A stretch of 64,000 bases of DNA. It comes from Streptomyces celluloflavus (GTDB lineage: Bacteria > Actinomycetota > Actinomycetes > Streptomycetales > Streptomycetaceae). The notes below the pieces were generated by a model. The model saw nothing but the letters and a program-made list of their open reading frames with translations, searched no databases and was not told where the DNA came from. The position numbers were made by a program, and so were the translations under genes. Location of the stretch: NCBI GenBank assembly GCA_000720995.1, contig JOEL01000001.1:310001-374000 (forward strand), written 5' to 3'. Below are positions 26,241-34,711 of this stretch, piece by piece (the stretch's first letter is position 1; each line of letters starts with the position of its first letter).

Positions 26241-26849
26241 CTACACCCTGTTCTGGGCCCGTACCTTGCGCCGGCAGCCGGAGACCGTCTTCTTCACCGC
26301 GGACACCGACACCCCCGTGGAGCAGGCGATCTCCCGGTCGGTGCGGCCGACGGCGACCATCGCGGCCACCTGCCGCTCCCGCGGACTGAGCGGGCGCCGC
26401 GGCTCCGGCGGGGCATGCCGGGGCGGCCCGTCGAGGAGATCGCGCAGACTGCCGGCGGCCGCGGGCGACAGCGCGTACGCCCCCGCCGCCACCAGCCGGA
26501 TGCTCTGCCGCAACAGCCGCGGTGTCACGGACTTGTGGAGATAGGCGTGGGCTCCGCCGCCCATCGCGGTGCGGAAGTCGTCGTCCGCCGTCGAACCGGT
26601 CAGCACGACCGCCCGGCACCCCGTACCGGGGAGGGCGGCCACCCGCCGGACCACTTCGAGCCCGCCGAAACCGGTGAGCGAGGTACCGACCACGCAGACG
26701 TCGGGCCGGGTGGTGCGGACCAGTCCGACGGTGTCCCGGCCGTCTCCGGATTCCCCCACGATCAGGAACCCCCGCTCCCGGGACAGGATGGTGCGCAGTC
26801 CCACCCGCACCACTTCGTCCGCGTCCGCGACCAGCACTCTGATGGACAT
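26241..26849 (-). CDS. NarL/LuxR-type response regulator lacking the phospho-acceptor aspartate
   Basis: 202 residues. The receiver domain (1-120) keeps an acidic pocket (VLVADADEVV) and the conserved lysine (YLHKSVTP). The strand that should carry the phosphorylated Asp reads PDVCVVGTSLTG, with Gly at that place. The LuxR helix-turn-helix is at ~140-200 (LSPRERQVAAMVAVGRTDREIA, VSVSAVKKTVSG). It is therefore probably phosphorylation-independent. There is no histidine kinase nearby. It is divergent from arcA and may regulate the arginine deiminase operon. The ATG at 26849 was chosen because it opens directly on the receiver domain. Confidence 0.88.
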   Translation of the reverse strand: MSIRVLVADADEVVRVGLRTILSRERGFLIVGESGDGRDTVGLVRTTRPDVCVVGTSLTGFGGLEVVRRVAALPGTGCRAVVLTGSTADDDFRTAMGGGAHAYLHKSVTPRLLRQSIRLVAAGAYALSPAAAGSLRDLLDGPPRHAPPEPRRPLSPRERQVAAMVAVGRTDREIACSTGVSVSAVKKTVSGCRRKVRAQNRV

Positions 26850-27118
26850 GTCAGGCTCCCCATATCCCGCCTCACCGGGCGTACTCCTGTGTGCTCGTGC
26901 CCTCATGGGCAACGTACGTGGCGGGCAGCACGTCTCAGGGGGGACGAGCGGCCACTGTGCGCAGGGGCGGACGGCCCTGCCGGCCGTGCCTCGCACTGCC
27001 GGAAAGGACAGGGCCGAAGGGGCGCCGGAGCAGGCCGGAAGGACATCCGGGCTCGGGCGGAGCGGGCCTTTCGGCGCCCTCGTGCGGGGTTCCGGCGCTC
27101 CTAACGTCGAGAGCGCAG

Positions 27119-27142
27119 GGCCGCCGCAACGGTGCGGCGGCC
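27119..27142 (+). promoter_or_regulatory. Hairpin directly before the arcA ribosome site
   Basis: GGCCGCCGCA (27119-27128) pairs perfectly with TGCGGCGGCC (27133-27142) around a 4-base loop. The next bases are AGGAG. Upstream, TAACGT at about 27102-27107 could be a -10 box. The hairpin would sit in the leader of the arc transcript and could limit access to the ribosome site. The rest of the 26850-27159 gap has no gene. Confidence 0.5.
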
Positions 27143-27159
27143 AGGAGTTGGGAGCGCCC

Positions 27160-28383
27160 GTGTCATTCCACGTGGATTCCGAAGTCGGCCGCCTCAAGCA
27201 GGTCATCCTGCACCGCCCCGATCTGGAACTCAGGCGGCTGACACCCGGCAACAAGGACGAGCTGCTCTTCGACGACGTGCTCTGGGTGGAGAGGGCCCGC
27301 GAGGAGCACGACGCCTTCGTCGGCACGCTGCGCGAACGCGGTGTCGCCGTCCACCTCTTCACCGATCTGCTGACCGAGACCCTCGCCGAGCCCGGCGCCC
27401 GCGACCTGGTCCTGGGGCGGCTCTTCGACGAGCGGGAGTACGGGCCGATCGCCACCGACCGCGCCCGCGGCGTCTTCGAGGGGTTCGCCCCCGAGGAGCT
27501 CACCCAGTACCTGGTCGGCGGCATCACCAAGCGGGAACTCGTCGAGAGGATGGGACGCCCGCGCAGCGTCCGGGTCCAGACCATGGACGACGACGATTTC
27601 GTCATCGCGCCGCTGCCCAACCATCTGTTCACCCGCGACACCTCGTGCTGGGTGTACGACGGGGTCGCCGTCAACGCGATGCGCAAGACCGCCCGCCGGC
27701 GGGAGACCGTGCACTTCGAGGCGGTTTACCGGTACCACCCGCTCTTCGCCGGCCAGGATTTCAAGGTCTGGAACGAGGGCCAGGCGGCCTTCCCCGCCAC
27801 CATGGAGGGCGGGGACGTCCTGGTCATCGGCAACGGCGCGGTACTGGTGGGGGTCAGCGAACGCACCACCCCGCAGGGCGTCGAGCGCCTCGCCGTACAG
27901 CTGTTCAAGGAAGGCGCCGCGCGGCGCATCGTGGCGCTCGACCTGCCCAGGCAGCGGGCCTTCATGCACCTCGACACGGTGCTGACGATGGTGAACGGGG
28001 ACACCTTCACCAAGTACGCCGGGCTGGGCATGCTGCCCTCGTACACGATCGAGCCCCAGGACGCCCCCGACGACCTGCTCGTCACCCGGCACGCGCCCGA
28101 CCGGATGCACGCCGTGCTCGCCGACGCCCTCGGCCTGGACGACATCAGGGTCCTCACCCCGGCCCAGGACGTGCACGCCGCCGCCCGCGAGCAGTGGGAC
28201 GACGGCTGCAACGTCCTGGCCGTCGAGCCGGGGGTGGTCGTCGCCTACGACCGCAACGTCACCTCCAACGCGTATCTGCGGGCCAACGGCATCGAGGTCG
28301 TCACCGTACGGGGCAGCGAACTGGGACGCGGGCGCGGCGGACCGCGCTGTATGAGCTGCCCCATCGAGCGCGACGCCGCCTGA
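27160..28383 (+). CDS. arcA: Arginine deiminase
   Basis: 407 residues, the usual length. It hydrolyses L-arginine to citrulline and ammonia in the cytoplasm, the first step of the ADI pathway. I chose GTG at 27160, with GGGAG 5 bases upstream. Family residues are present: NHLFTRDTS (substrate Asp), [10 protein letters not shown] near residue 220, the catalytic His in [11 protein letters not shown] near 270, and the nucleophile Cys in [10 protein letters not shown] close to the C-terminus. It is the first gene of a four- or five-gene operon with arcB, arcC and a transporter. Confidence 0.96.
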   Translation: MSFHVDSEVGRLKQVILHRPDLELRRLTPGNKDELLFDDVLWVERAREEHDAFVGTLRERGVAVHLFTDLLTETLAEPGARDLVLGRLFDEREYGPIATDRARGVFEGFAPEELTQYLVGGITKRELVERMGRPRSVRVQTMDDDDFVIAPLPNHLFTRDTSCWVYDGVAVNAMRKTARRRETVHFEAVYRYHPLFAGQDFKVWNEGQAAFPATMEGGDVLVIGNGAVLVGVSERTTPQGVERLAVQLFKEGAARRIVALDLPRQRAFMHLDTVLTMVNGDTFTKYAGLGMLPSYTIEPQDAPDDLLVTRHAPDRMHAVLADALGLDDIRVLTPAQDVHAAAREQWDDGCNVLAVEPGVVVAYDRNVTSNAYLRANGIEVVTVRGSELGRGRGGPRCMSCPIERDAA

Positions 28384-28469
28384 GGCTTCCCGCGCCTGCC
28401 CGCACCGGCGCGCGTACGAGAGAGCCCGCCGGACCGCACCACCTCGCACGAGAACGAGAAAGACATCCC

Positions 28470-29471
28470 ATGGCCCGCAATCTGCGTCACCGTAGTTTTC
28501 TCCGGGAACTCGACTTCACCCCTGGTGAGCTGGAGTACCTCATCGACCTCGCCGCCGAACTGAAGTCCGCCAAGCGCACCGGCACCGAACGGCCCCGGCT
28601 GCGCGGCAAGAACATCGCGCTGATCTTCGAGAAGACCTCCACCCGCACCCGGTGCGCCTTCGAGGTCGCCGCGCACGACCAGGGTGCCCATGTCACCTAT
28701 CTGGATCCGGCCGGCTCCCAGATAGGCCACAAGGAGTCCATGAAGGACACCGCACGGGTGCTCGGCCGGATGTACGACGGCATCGAGTACCGGGGCGCCT
28801 CGCAGCGCCTCGTGACGGAACTGGCCGAGTACTCCGGGGTACCGGTGTGGAACGGACTCACCGACGACTGGCACCCCACCCAGACGCTCGCCGACTTCCT
28901 CACCATGCGCGAGCACTCCGGCAAGCCGCTGCACGAGATCTCCCTCGCGTACGTCGGCGACGCCCGCAACAACGTCGGCAACTCCCTGCTCGTCATGGGC
29001 GCCCTGATGGGTGCGGACGTACGGATCGTCGCGCCGAAGCCGCTGTGGAACACGCCGGAGATCATCGGACGGGCCGAGGAGGTGGCCGCCACGACCGGGG
29101 CCCGGGTGCGCCACACCACGGACCTCTGCCGGGGCGTCGACGGCGCCGACTTCGTCTACACCGACGTCTGGGTCTCCATGGGCGAGCCCCCGGAGGTGTG
29201 GGACGAGCGCATCGAGCTGCTCTCCCCTTACCAGGTCACCGCGGGGGTGATGGCGGCGACCGGCAACCCGCGGGCGAGGTTCCTGCACTGCCTGCCGGCC
29301 TTCCACGACCGCGCCACCACGGTGGGCGCCGACCTCTACGACCGGACCGGCCTGGAGTCGCTGGAAGTCACCGACGAGGTCTTCGAGTCGGACCGCTCGG
29401 TCGTCTTCGACCAGGCCGAGAACCGGATGCACACCATCAAGGCCGTACTGGTCGCCACCCTCGGCGGCTGA
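28470..29471 (+). CDS. arcB: Ornithine carbamoyltransferase (catabolic type by context)
   Basis: 333 residues. It converts citrulline plus phosphate to ornithine and carbamoyl phosphate in the catabolic direction. The carbamoyl-phosphate loop is [10 protein letters not shown] near residue 55, with the HPTQTLAD segment near residue 130. The ornithine site Asp/Ser segment is DVWVSMGE, and the catalytic HCLP is in [10 protein letters not shown] near residue 270. Its place between arcA and arcC argues for a catabolic role, though the sequence alone cannot separate it from an anabolic ArgF. It lies 86 bases after arcA. Confidence 0.95.
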   Translation: MARNLRHRSFLRELDFTPGELEYLIDLAAELKSAKRTGTERPRLRGKNIALIFEKTSTRTRCAFEVAAHDQGAHVTYLDPAGSQIGHKESMKDTARVLGRMYDGIEYRGASQRLVTELAEYSGVPVWNGLTDDWHPTQTLADFLTMREHSGKPLHEISLAYVGDARNNVGNSLLVMGALMGADVRIVAPKPLWNTPEIIGRAEEVAATTGARVRHTTDLCRGVDGADFVYTDVWVSMGEPPEVWDERIELLSPYQVTAGVMAATGNPRARFLHCLPAFHDRATTVGADLYDRTGLESLEVTDEVFESDRSVVFDQAENRMHTIKAVLVATLGG

Positions 29472-29482
29472 CGCCGTCCGGC

Positions 29483-29520
29483 GGCACGCGGACTCCCGCC
29501 CCGGCCGGAGTCCGCGTGCC
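29483..29520 (+). promoter_or_regulatory. Perfect 14-bp intercistronic hairpin between arcB and arcC
   Basis: GGCACGCGGACTCC (29483-29496) and its exact complement (29507-29520) are separated by a 10-base loop. There is no T-run. It could be a partial terminator that lowers arcC and transporter expression, or an RNA-stability element protecting the arcA-arcB message. Confidence 0.6.
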
Positions 29521-29576
29521 ACCGGGCGCCCGCCCCAGCCCCCGTACCCACCGCCCCGCCTTGAACGGAGACCCTC

Positions 29577-30566
29577 GTGCGCGTAGTCGTAGCACTGGGC
29601 GGAAACGCCCTTCTCAAACGCGGTGACAAGCCCGACGCCGATATCCAGCTGACCAATGTGCGCCGGGCCGTGGCCGCCCTCGCCCCCCTCGCCCGGGAAC
29701 ACGAACTCGTCGTCACCCACGGCAACGGCCCCCAGGTCGGTGTGCTCGCCCTGCAGAGCGCCGCCGACCCCGCGCTCACCCACCCCTATCCCTTCGACGT
29801 CCTGGGGGCGGAGACCCAGGGCATGATCGGCTACTGGCTCCTCCAGTCCCTGCAGAACGTCCTGCCGGACCGCCAGGTCTGCGCACTGATCAACCAGACG
29901 CTGGTGTCGGTCGCCGACCCGGCTTTCGCCGAACCGACCAAGTTCGTCGGCCAGAGCTACGACGAGCCGACCGCCAGGCGGCTGGCCGCCGGGCGGGGGT
30001 GGACCGTCCGGCAGGACGGCGCGTACTGGCGGCGCGTGGTCCCGTCCCCGAGGCCGCAGCGGATCGTCGAGACCCGGCTGATCCGGCAACTGCTGTCGCA
30101 CGGGGCGGTCGCGGTGTGCGCGGGCGGTGGCGGCGTCCCGGTCATCCGGGACGAGAACGGCCTGCTCCGCGGGGTGGAAGCGGTCGTCGACAAGGACCTC
30201 ACCGCCGCCCTGCTCGCCGAGTCCCTGGAGGCCGACGCGCTGCTGCTGCTCACCGACGTACCCCGCGTCGTAAGCGGCTTCGGCACCCCCGACGCCACCC
30301 CCCTCACCCACACCACCCCCGCCGCGCTGCGCGCCGAGAGCTTCCCGGCCGGGTCGATGGGTCCGAAGGTCGAGGCGGTGTGCCGTTTCGTCGAACTCAC
30401 CGGGGACATGGCCGCCATCGGCGCCCTGGACCAGGCGGCGGACATCCTCGCCGGTACGGCGGGCACCCTCGTCACGCCCAGCGGCCGCTACCCCCACACC
30501 GGTGCCTGCCCGCCGCCGGCCACCGGGCCCGGAGCGGCCCCCGCGCCGGAAGGATCACCGTCATGA
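29577..30566 (+). CDS. arcC: Carbamate kinase
   Basis: 329 residues. It makes ATP from carbamoyl phosphate and ADP, completing the ADI pathway. The start is GTG at 29577 with ACGGAG upstream. Amino-acid-kinase motifs: VVVALGGNALLKRGD at the N-terminus, VVTHGNGPQVG near residue 45, AVCAGGGGVPV near 180, DKDLTAALLAE near 205, and GSMGPKVEA near 260. The C-terminus has an extra Pro-rich tail beyond the fold. The stop overlaps the start of the transporter gene (ATGA). Confidence 0.96.
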   Translation: MRVVVALGGNALLKRGDKPDADIQLTNVRRAVAALAPLAREHELVVTHGNGPQVGVLALQSAADPALTHPYPFDVLGAETQGMIGYWLLQSLQNVLPDRQVCALINQTLVSVADPAFAEPTKFVGQSYDEPTARRLAAGRGWTVRQDGAYWRRVVPSPRPQRIVETRLIRQLLSHGAVAVCAGGGGVPVIRDENGLLRGVEAVVDKDLTAALLAESLEADALLLLTDVPRVVSGFGTPDATPLTHTTPAALRAESFPAGSMGPKVEAVCRFVELTGDMAAIGALDQAADILAGTAGTLVTPSGRYPHTGACPPPATGPGAAPAPEGSPS

Positions 30567-32119
30567 GCGGCACGGCCCCGCCCGGAGCCCCCGCCGGCCG
30601 GCCGGTTCCACAGGCAGAGAGCGATGGGGCGGAACCGGACCGTGTGCCGCCCACGGACCGGCCGGAGCGGAGCTTCCGCTTCCCGTCGGCCTTCACCGTG
30701 CTGGCCGTGGTCACCGTGGCGGTCTGGCTGCTGGCCTTCATCATCCCGGCCGGCGCCTACCGGACCAGTGACAGCGGGGCCCCGATACCCGGCTCGTACC
30801 ACTCCGTCGAAGCCTCCGGGTCCTTCCTGAGCCGGCTCCGGGACCTCTTCCTCGCGCCCGTCAACGGGCTGTACGGCGTCACCGGCGCGGACGGGCAGAC
30901 CGCCCCCGGCGGCACCGGCACCCTGGCCGGCGCGGCCGCGGTCTTCCTCTTCATCCTGGCCGTCGGCGCGTTCATCACCGTCGCCATGAAGTCCGGTGCC
31001 CTGGACGCCGCGATCGGCCGCCTCGCCCAGCGGCTCAGCCACCGCAAGGCGCTGCTGATCGCCATCCTGATGTGCGTCTTCTCGCTCGGCGGCAGTACCT
31101 ACGGCATGGCCGAGGAGACCCTGGGGTTCTACGCCCTGGTGATCCCGCTGGCCCTGCGGCTCGGCTACGACCGGATGGTCGGGGCGGCCGTGATCATGGT
31201 TGGCGCGGGCGTCGGCACCCTCGCCTCCACCGTCAATCCCTTCGCCACGGGAGTCGCCTCGGCGGGCGCCGGCATCGGCACCGGCGACGGCATCGTGCTG
31301 CGCCTGGTGATGTGGGTGGTGCTGACCGCGATCGCCATCGCCTTCGTGCTGCGGTACGCACGCAAGGTGGCCAAGGACCCCGCCCGCTCACTCGTGGGCG
31401 CGGCCGGCGACGACGACCTCGGCCGGAGCACCGGCGACGTCCCCGCCCTGACCGGGCGTCACAAAGCCGTCATCGCGGTGTTCGGGGCGACGTTCGCCCT
31501 GATGATCTTCGCGATCATCCCCTGGGCGGACCTGGGCGTCACCGCCCTGCCCTCGCTGGGGTGGTCCTTCCCGGAGCTGGCGGGGCTGTTCACGGTCTCC
31601 GCCATCGTGACCGGCCTGATCGCCGGGCTGGGGGAGAAGGGCACGGTCGACGCGATCGTGTCGGGCGCGGGCGACTTCATCGGCGCGGCACTGATCATCG
31701 TGCTCGCCCGCGGTGTCACCGTCATCATGAACAACGCCCACATCACGGACACCATCCTCAATGCGCTGAACAAGGCGGTGGAGGGGACCAGTTCCGGGGT
31801 CTTCGCCGTGCTGACCTTCCTGGTGAACATCCCGCTGGCGTTCTTCGTCCCCTCCTCCTCCGGACACGCCACGCTCGCCATGCCGATCCTGGCACCGCTG
31901 GCCGACTTCGCCGGAGTGGGCCGCAGCATGGTCGTCACCGCGTACCAGACGGCCTCGGGCTGGGTGAACCTGATCACCCCGACCTCCGCGGTCATCATGG
32001 GCGGACTGGCCCTGTCCAAGGTGCGCTACGACCGCTATCTGCGGTTCATCTGGCCCCTGCTGGCCACCCTGCTGGCCGTCTCCATCGTGTTCATGGCCCT
32101 CGGGGCGGTGCTGAGCTGA
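30563..32119 (+). CDS. YfcC/ArcD-like amino-acid antiporter
   Basis: 518 residues with about 12 membrane segments and a hydrophilic N-terminal tail of ~40 residues. Segments such as FIIPAGAYR, STYGMAEETLGFYALVIPL and FVPSSSGHATLAMPIL are typical of the YfcC family, which includes arginine:ornithine exchangers. In this operon the obvious job is exchange of external arginine for internal ornithine, or uptake of arginine. It starts at ATG 30563 with GGAAGGA, overlaps arcC by 4 bases, and its stop overlaps the next start (TGATG). Confidence 0.88.
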   Translation: MSGTAPPGAPAGRPVPQAESDGAEPDRVPPTDRPERSFRFPSAFTVLAVVTVAVWLLAFIIPAGAYRTSDSGAPIPGSYHSVEASGSFLSRLRDLFLAPVNGLYGVTGADGQTAPGGTGTLAGAAAVFLFILAVGAFITVAMKSGALDAAIGRLAQRLSHRKALLIAILMCVFSLGGSTYGMAEETLGFYALVIPLALRLGYDRMVGAAVIMVGAGVGTLASTVNPFATGVASAGAGIGTGDGIVLRLVMWVVLTAIAIAFVLRYARKVAKDPARSLVGAAGDDDLGRSTGDVPALTGRHKAVIAVFGATFALMIFAIIPWADLGVTALPSLGWSFPELAGLFTVSAIVTGLIAGLGEKGTVDAIVSGAGDFIGAALIIVLARGVTVIMNNAHITDTILNALNKAVEGTSSGVFAVLTFLVNIPLAFFVPSSSGHATLAMPILAPLADFAGVGRSMVVTAYQTASGWVNLITPTSAVIMGGLALSKVRYDRYLRFIWPLLATLLAVSIVFMALGAVLS

Positions 32120-32436
32120 TGCCCGCCGCCCCGTCCGCCGGCGGCCGCGCACGACCGCCCCGCGCCCGCACCGACGCGCACCCGGCCGGCGGACGGGGGC
32201 CCCGCGCCGCCGCCTCGCCGCGGAACATGGTCCTCGACGCGGCCCGGACGGGCGGCACGGTCGTCCTGCGCACCCCGCCCGGCGGCGCCCGTCTGGTCGC
32301 CTCGCTGATCGACGTGACACCGGACCTCGACGTGCTGGGCTGTGTGGCGGGCAACGATGTGGTGGTGGCCGTCTGCCGGGACGGCACCGCCGGCGACCAG
32401 GTCCTGCGGTTCTTCCGCACCACAGCGGAGAGCTGA
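32119..32436 (+). CDS. Short protein with only the ArgR C-terminal (arginine-binding) domain
   Basis: 105 residues, coupled to the transporter by TGATG. After a ~33-residue Pro/Arg/Ala-rich tail, the rest matches the effector and oligomerisation domain of arginine repressors: TVVLRTPPGGARLVASLID, then VLGCVAGNDVVVAVCRD and a C-terminal helix. The Gly-Asn-Asp stretch corresponds to the arginine-binding GDD/GTI region. There is no winged helix-turn-helix. It could bind arginine and form mixed hexamers with a full ArgR elsewhere, or sense arginine in another way. The family assignment is by motif reading; the function is inference. Confidence 0.7.
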   Translation: MPAAPSAGGRARPPRARTDAHPAGGRGPRAAASPRNMVLDAARTGGTVVLRTPPGGARLVASLIDVTPDLDVLGCVAGNDVVVAVCRDGTAGDQVLRFFRTTAES

Positions 32437-32473
32437 CGGCACCCGGCCCGCGCGCCGCCGAGCGGCCGCCGTT

Positions 32474-32502
32474 ACCCGCCCCGCCGAGGAGGCGGGGCGG
32501 GT
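32474..32502. terminator. Bidirectional terminator between the arc operon and the NRPS cluster
   Basis: A perfect 12-bp inverted repeat (ACCCGCCCCGCC at 32474-32485, complement at 32491-32502) with a 5-base loop lies between the converging ArgR-domain gene and the oxygenase gene. It marks the boundary between the two systems. Confidence 0.75.
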
Positions 32503-32512
32503 GCCGCCCTGA

Positions 32513-33547
32513 TCAGTGGTGCACGCGGCGGCTGCCGGCGGCCTGCCGGTGCCGGATGGGCCACTGGTTACGGCGGACATAGGTGCGCTGCAACCAGCGG
32601 TCCGACCCGTCGTATCGGGGTGTGAAGCGGGTGCGGGCGTGCAGGCCCTTCCTGTTGTTGATCAGCAGGGCTTCACCGGGACGGAGGTGGACCTCGTGCG
32701 CGGCCTCGCGGCAGGCGGCCTGGAGCCGGACGAGTGCTGCCTCCGCCTCTTTGGTGAGGGCGCGCACCCCGTTGGCCGACGAGGAGATCTCCGGAGCGTC
32801 CTGCGGACCGCCGATGAGCCCGACCGGGTCGGAGAGGACCTCGCTTCCGCCGGCGACGTCCCGCACATAGCTGCCCGGTGCGTTCAGCCGGAAGAGCGGA
32901 CTGCGCAGCACCTCCAGGGTGTGGGCGTCGAGGGCTCGGGCGATGTCCCGGGCGTCGGCGTAATGGGTGGCCGCGACGCCTTCGTGGTCGGCGCGCAGGC
33001 AGTTGAGGACGAGGAAGTCGGGGTTGCTGACGTCATAGCGGCCGCCGGCGTCGTGCACGATGTCGTTGTGGAAGTTCAGGAAGACGGTGGAGCCCTGGTT
33101 GGTCTGGCTCGTGGCACCACTGGGAACGGGGACCACATCGTGGATGAGCTGCCCGTTCTTCTCCGTGAGGAAGCCGACCGGTTCGCCGAGCAGGCCCGAG
33201 AGCCCGAGCAGCACACCCTCGGCGACATAGGAGCGCTTACCGCCCGCGGGGCCGCCGTCGGTGGGGGTGGCGGGGAGTTCGGGATCGACCGGCAGATTGC
33301 GGACGTACCCGACGCCCGGTGTGTCGGCGTGCCGCCCGAAGTCCAGTATCTGCTGGAGCAGCCCGGTGGGCAGGGTGGCGAAGATCTGGAGGTACCGGGT
33401 CGTGGCACGGTCGATGTCCGGCTGCGGATCGGGCTCCGCGGCGAGCTGCCGGCCGAGCGCGTCACGGACGGCGTCCGGCAGGTCGATGCGGGCGAGCGTC
33501 TGCGCGGGGGCGTCCGGGCTCTGACGGTGCGGGACGGACGTGGTCAT
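32513..33547 (-). CDS. Clavaminate-synthase-like Fe(II)/2-oxoglutarate-dependent amino-acid hydroxylase
   Basis: 344 residues from ATG at 33547 (AAGGG upstream); an earlier in-frame start adds 26 residues without a ribosome site. The fold is that of the TauD/CAS branch that contains VioC, AsnO and OrfP. The iron site is His-x-Asp in NFHNDIVHD near residue 165 and a distal His in KGLHARTRF near 310. The 2OG-binding Arg is probably in RWLQRTYVRR. VioC-type enzymes beta-hydroxylate free arginine, asparagine or similar residues before NRPS loading. Here the substrate could be any of the amino acids of the line, and the enzyme is the last gene of the cluster. Confidence 0.85.
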   Translation of the reverse strand: MTTSVPHRQSPDAPAQTLARIDLPDAVRDALGRQLAAEPDPQPDIDRATTRYLQIFATLPTGLLQQILDFGRHADTPGVGYVRNLPVDPELPATPTDGGPAGGKRSYVAEGVLLGLSGLLGEPVGFLTEKNGQLIHDVVPVPSGATSQTNQGSTVFLNFHNDIVHDAGGRYDVSNPDFLVLNCLRADHEGVAATHYADARDIARALDAHTLEVLRSPLFRLNAPGSYVRDVAGGSEVLSDPVGLIGGPQDAPEISSSANGVRALTKEAEAALVRLQAACREAAHEVHLRPGEALLINNRKGLHARTRFTPRYDGSDRWLQRTYVRRNQWPIRHRQAAGSRRVHH

Positions 33548-33621
33548 GGCGGACCCTTCGTGATCGGGGACGGAGGTCGGAGGGGCGGTGCGGCGATGCG
33601 CGTGCCGAGCCGTTCGGCGCG

Positions 33622-34596
33622 TCATGCGCCGAGCAGGACGACGTGCACCACGTACGGGAGGATGTCGACGGCCTGCGGGTCGTGGTCCAGCAGGAGGACG
33701 GCGGAGGTGTAGCCCTGGGCCCGCAGCGCCTCCAAGGGGCGTTGGTGCTCGGTCGGCGGCACGGGCCCCCGCGCGGCGGCCGGCGGGAGCTCCTGCTCGG
33801 GCGCGATGGCGGACACCCGGAAGGGATCCGGGCCGGGCCCGGTGACCGCGTGCGGCGGTCCCGCGCCCAGCGCGCGCCCGGCGGCGGTCCGTACCGCCGC
33901 CGCCAGGGTGCCGCCCGTGGCGAGCGCGGCGGCCTGGCCGATGCGTACCGCACAGGCGGGCAGGGATAACAGCGCGGACAGGTCGTGGGCGCGCGGGCTG
34001 CCCTTCGCCCTGAGCAGCCGCAGGAGGCGGCCGGTGCCCTCATCACCCACGTACGCGTCGAGGTCGAGGCGGGCCACACGGGTCCCTGGTTCGTCCAGGC
34101 GCCGCACGAGCAGGGCCTCGCAGTGCTGGGCGAGCCCGGCCTCCACCGCGTTGACCCAGGTGAGGCCCGCGGCCGCGCCCACGGGCCGCCGGAAGGGCAG
34201 CCCCGGGGCCGGCGGCGCGGCGGCGTCCACGGCGTCCACCACGCGCAGCGCACCGGAGTCCAGGTCCAGCCCCCAGACGGCGGGCGAGGCACCACCGGGG
34301 GCGGCGTGGTGACGGGCGGCGGCCAGCGCACCGTAGGTGGCGAGGCCGGCGAGCACCGCGGCGAGACGCCCCTCCTCGCCGCAGCCGCGGGTCCGGGCCA
34401 GGGCCGACTCCAGCAGGGGGCCGAGCGGCCGGGGCGCGGACCCGGCCGCCTCCGCCACCCGGGAGAGGAGCTCGTCCGGTTCGAGCGCCCGGCCGCCCAT
34501 GCGCTCCACGAACACGGCCCGAGCCCGGGTCTCGTCGGGGGCGCGCGACCGGACACCGTTCAGGCCCGAGGCACCGGTGTCCAGACGCTGTGTCAT
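33622..34596 (-). CDS. YcaO-like protein (divergent)
   Basis: 324 residues, ATG at 34596 with a strong GAGGAGAGAAGG site. Two segments point to the YcaO fold: AAGLTWVNAVEAGLAQHCEA near residue 145, matching the G-x-A-x-G-x-(T/S)xxxAxxxGLxExxE helix, and the C-terminal LRAQGYTSAVLLLD followed by YVVHVVLLG, which matches the usual closing strands. The Glu pattern for ATP binding is only partly kept. YcaO enzymes activate amides with ATP to make azolines, thioamides or amidines, mostly in ribosomal peptides. The call is by motif reading and the protein might be a catalytically changed relative. Confidence 0.5.
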   Translation of the reverse strand: MTQRLDTGASGLNGVRSRAPDETRARAVFVERMGGRALEPDELLSRVAEAAGSAPRPLGPLLESALARTRGCGEEGRLAAVLAGLATYGALAAARHHAAPGGASPAVWGLDLDSGALRVVDAVDAAAPPAPGLPFRRPVGAAAGLTWVNAVEAGLAQHCEALLVRRLDEPGTRVARLDLDAYVGDEGTGRLLRLLRAKGSPRAHDLSALLSLPACAVRIGQAAALATGGTLAAAVRTAAGRALGAGPPHAVTGPGPDPFRVSAIAPEQELPPAAARGPVPPTEHQRPLEALRAQGYTSAVLLLDHDPQAVDILPYVVHVVLLGA

Positions 34597-34711
34597 GTCC
34601 TTCTCTCCTCGGGCGGTTCCGCTGCTGACAAGCCCTCTCGCAGCAACGGAACACGGCGACGATAGGCGCGCGATCCATCCCCGATATCCGCCCGGTCTAC
34701 GGCACGGCGGA

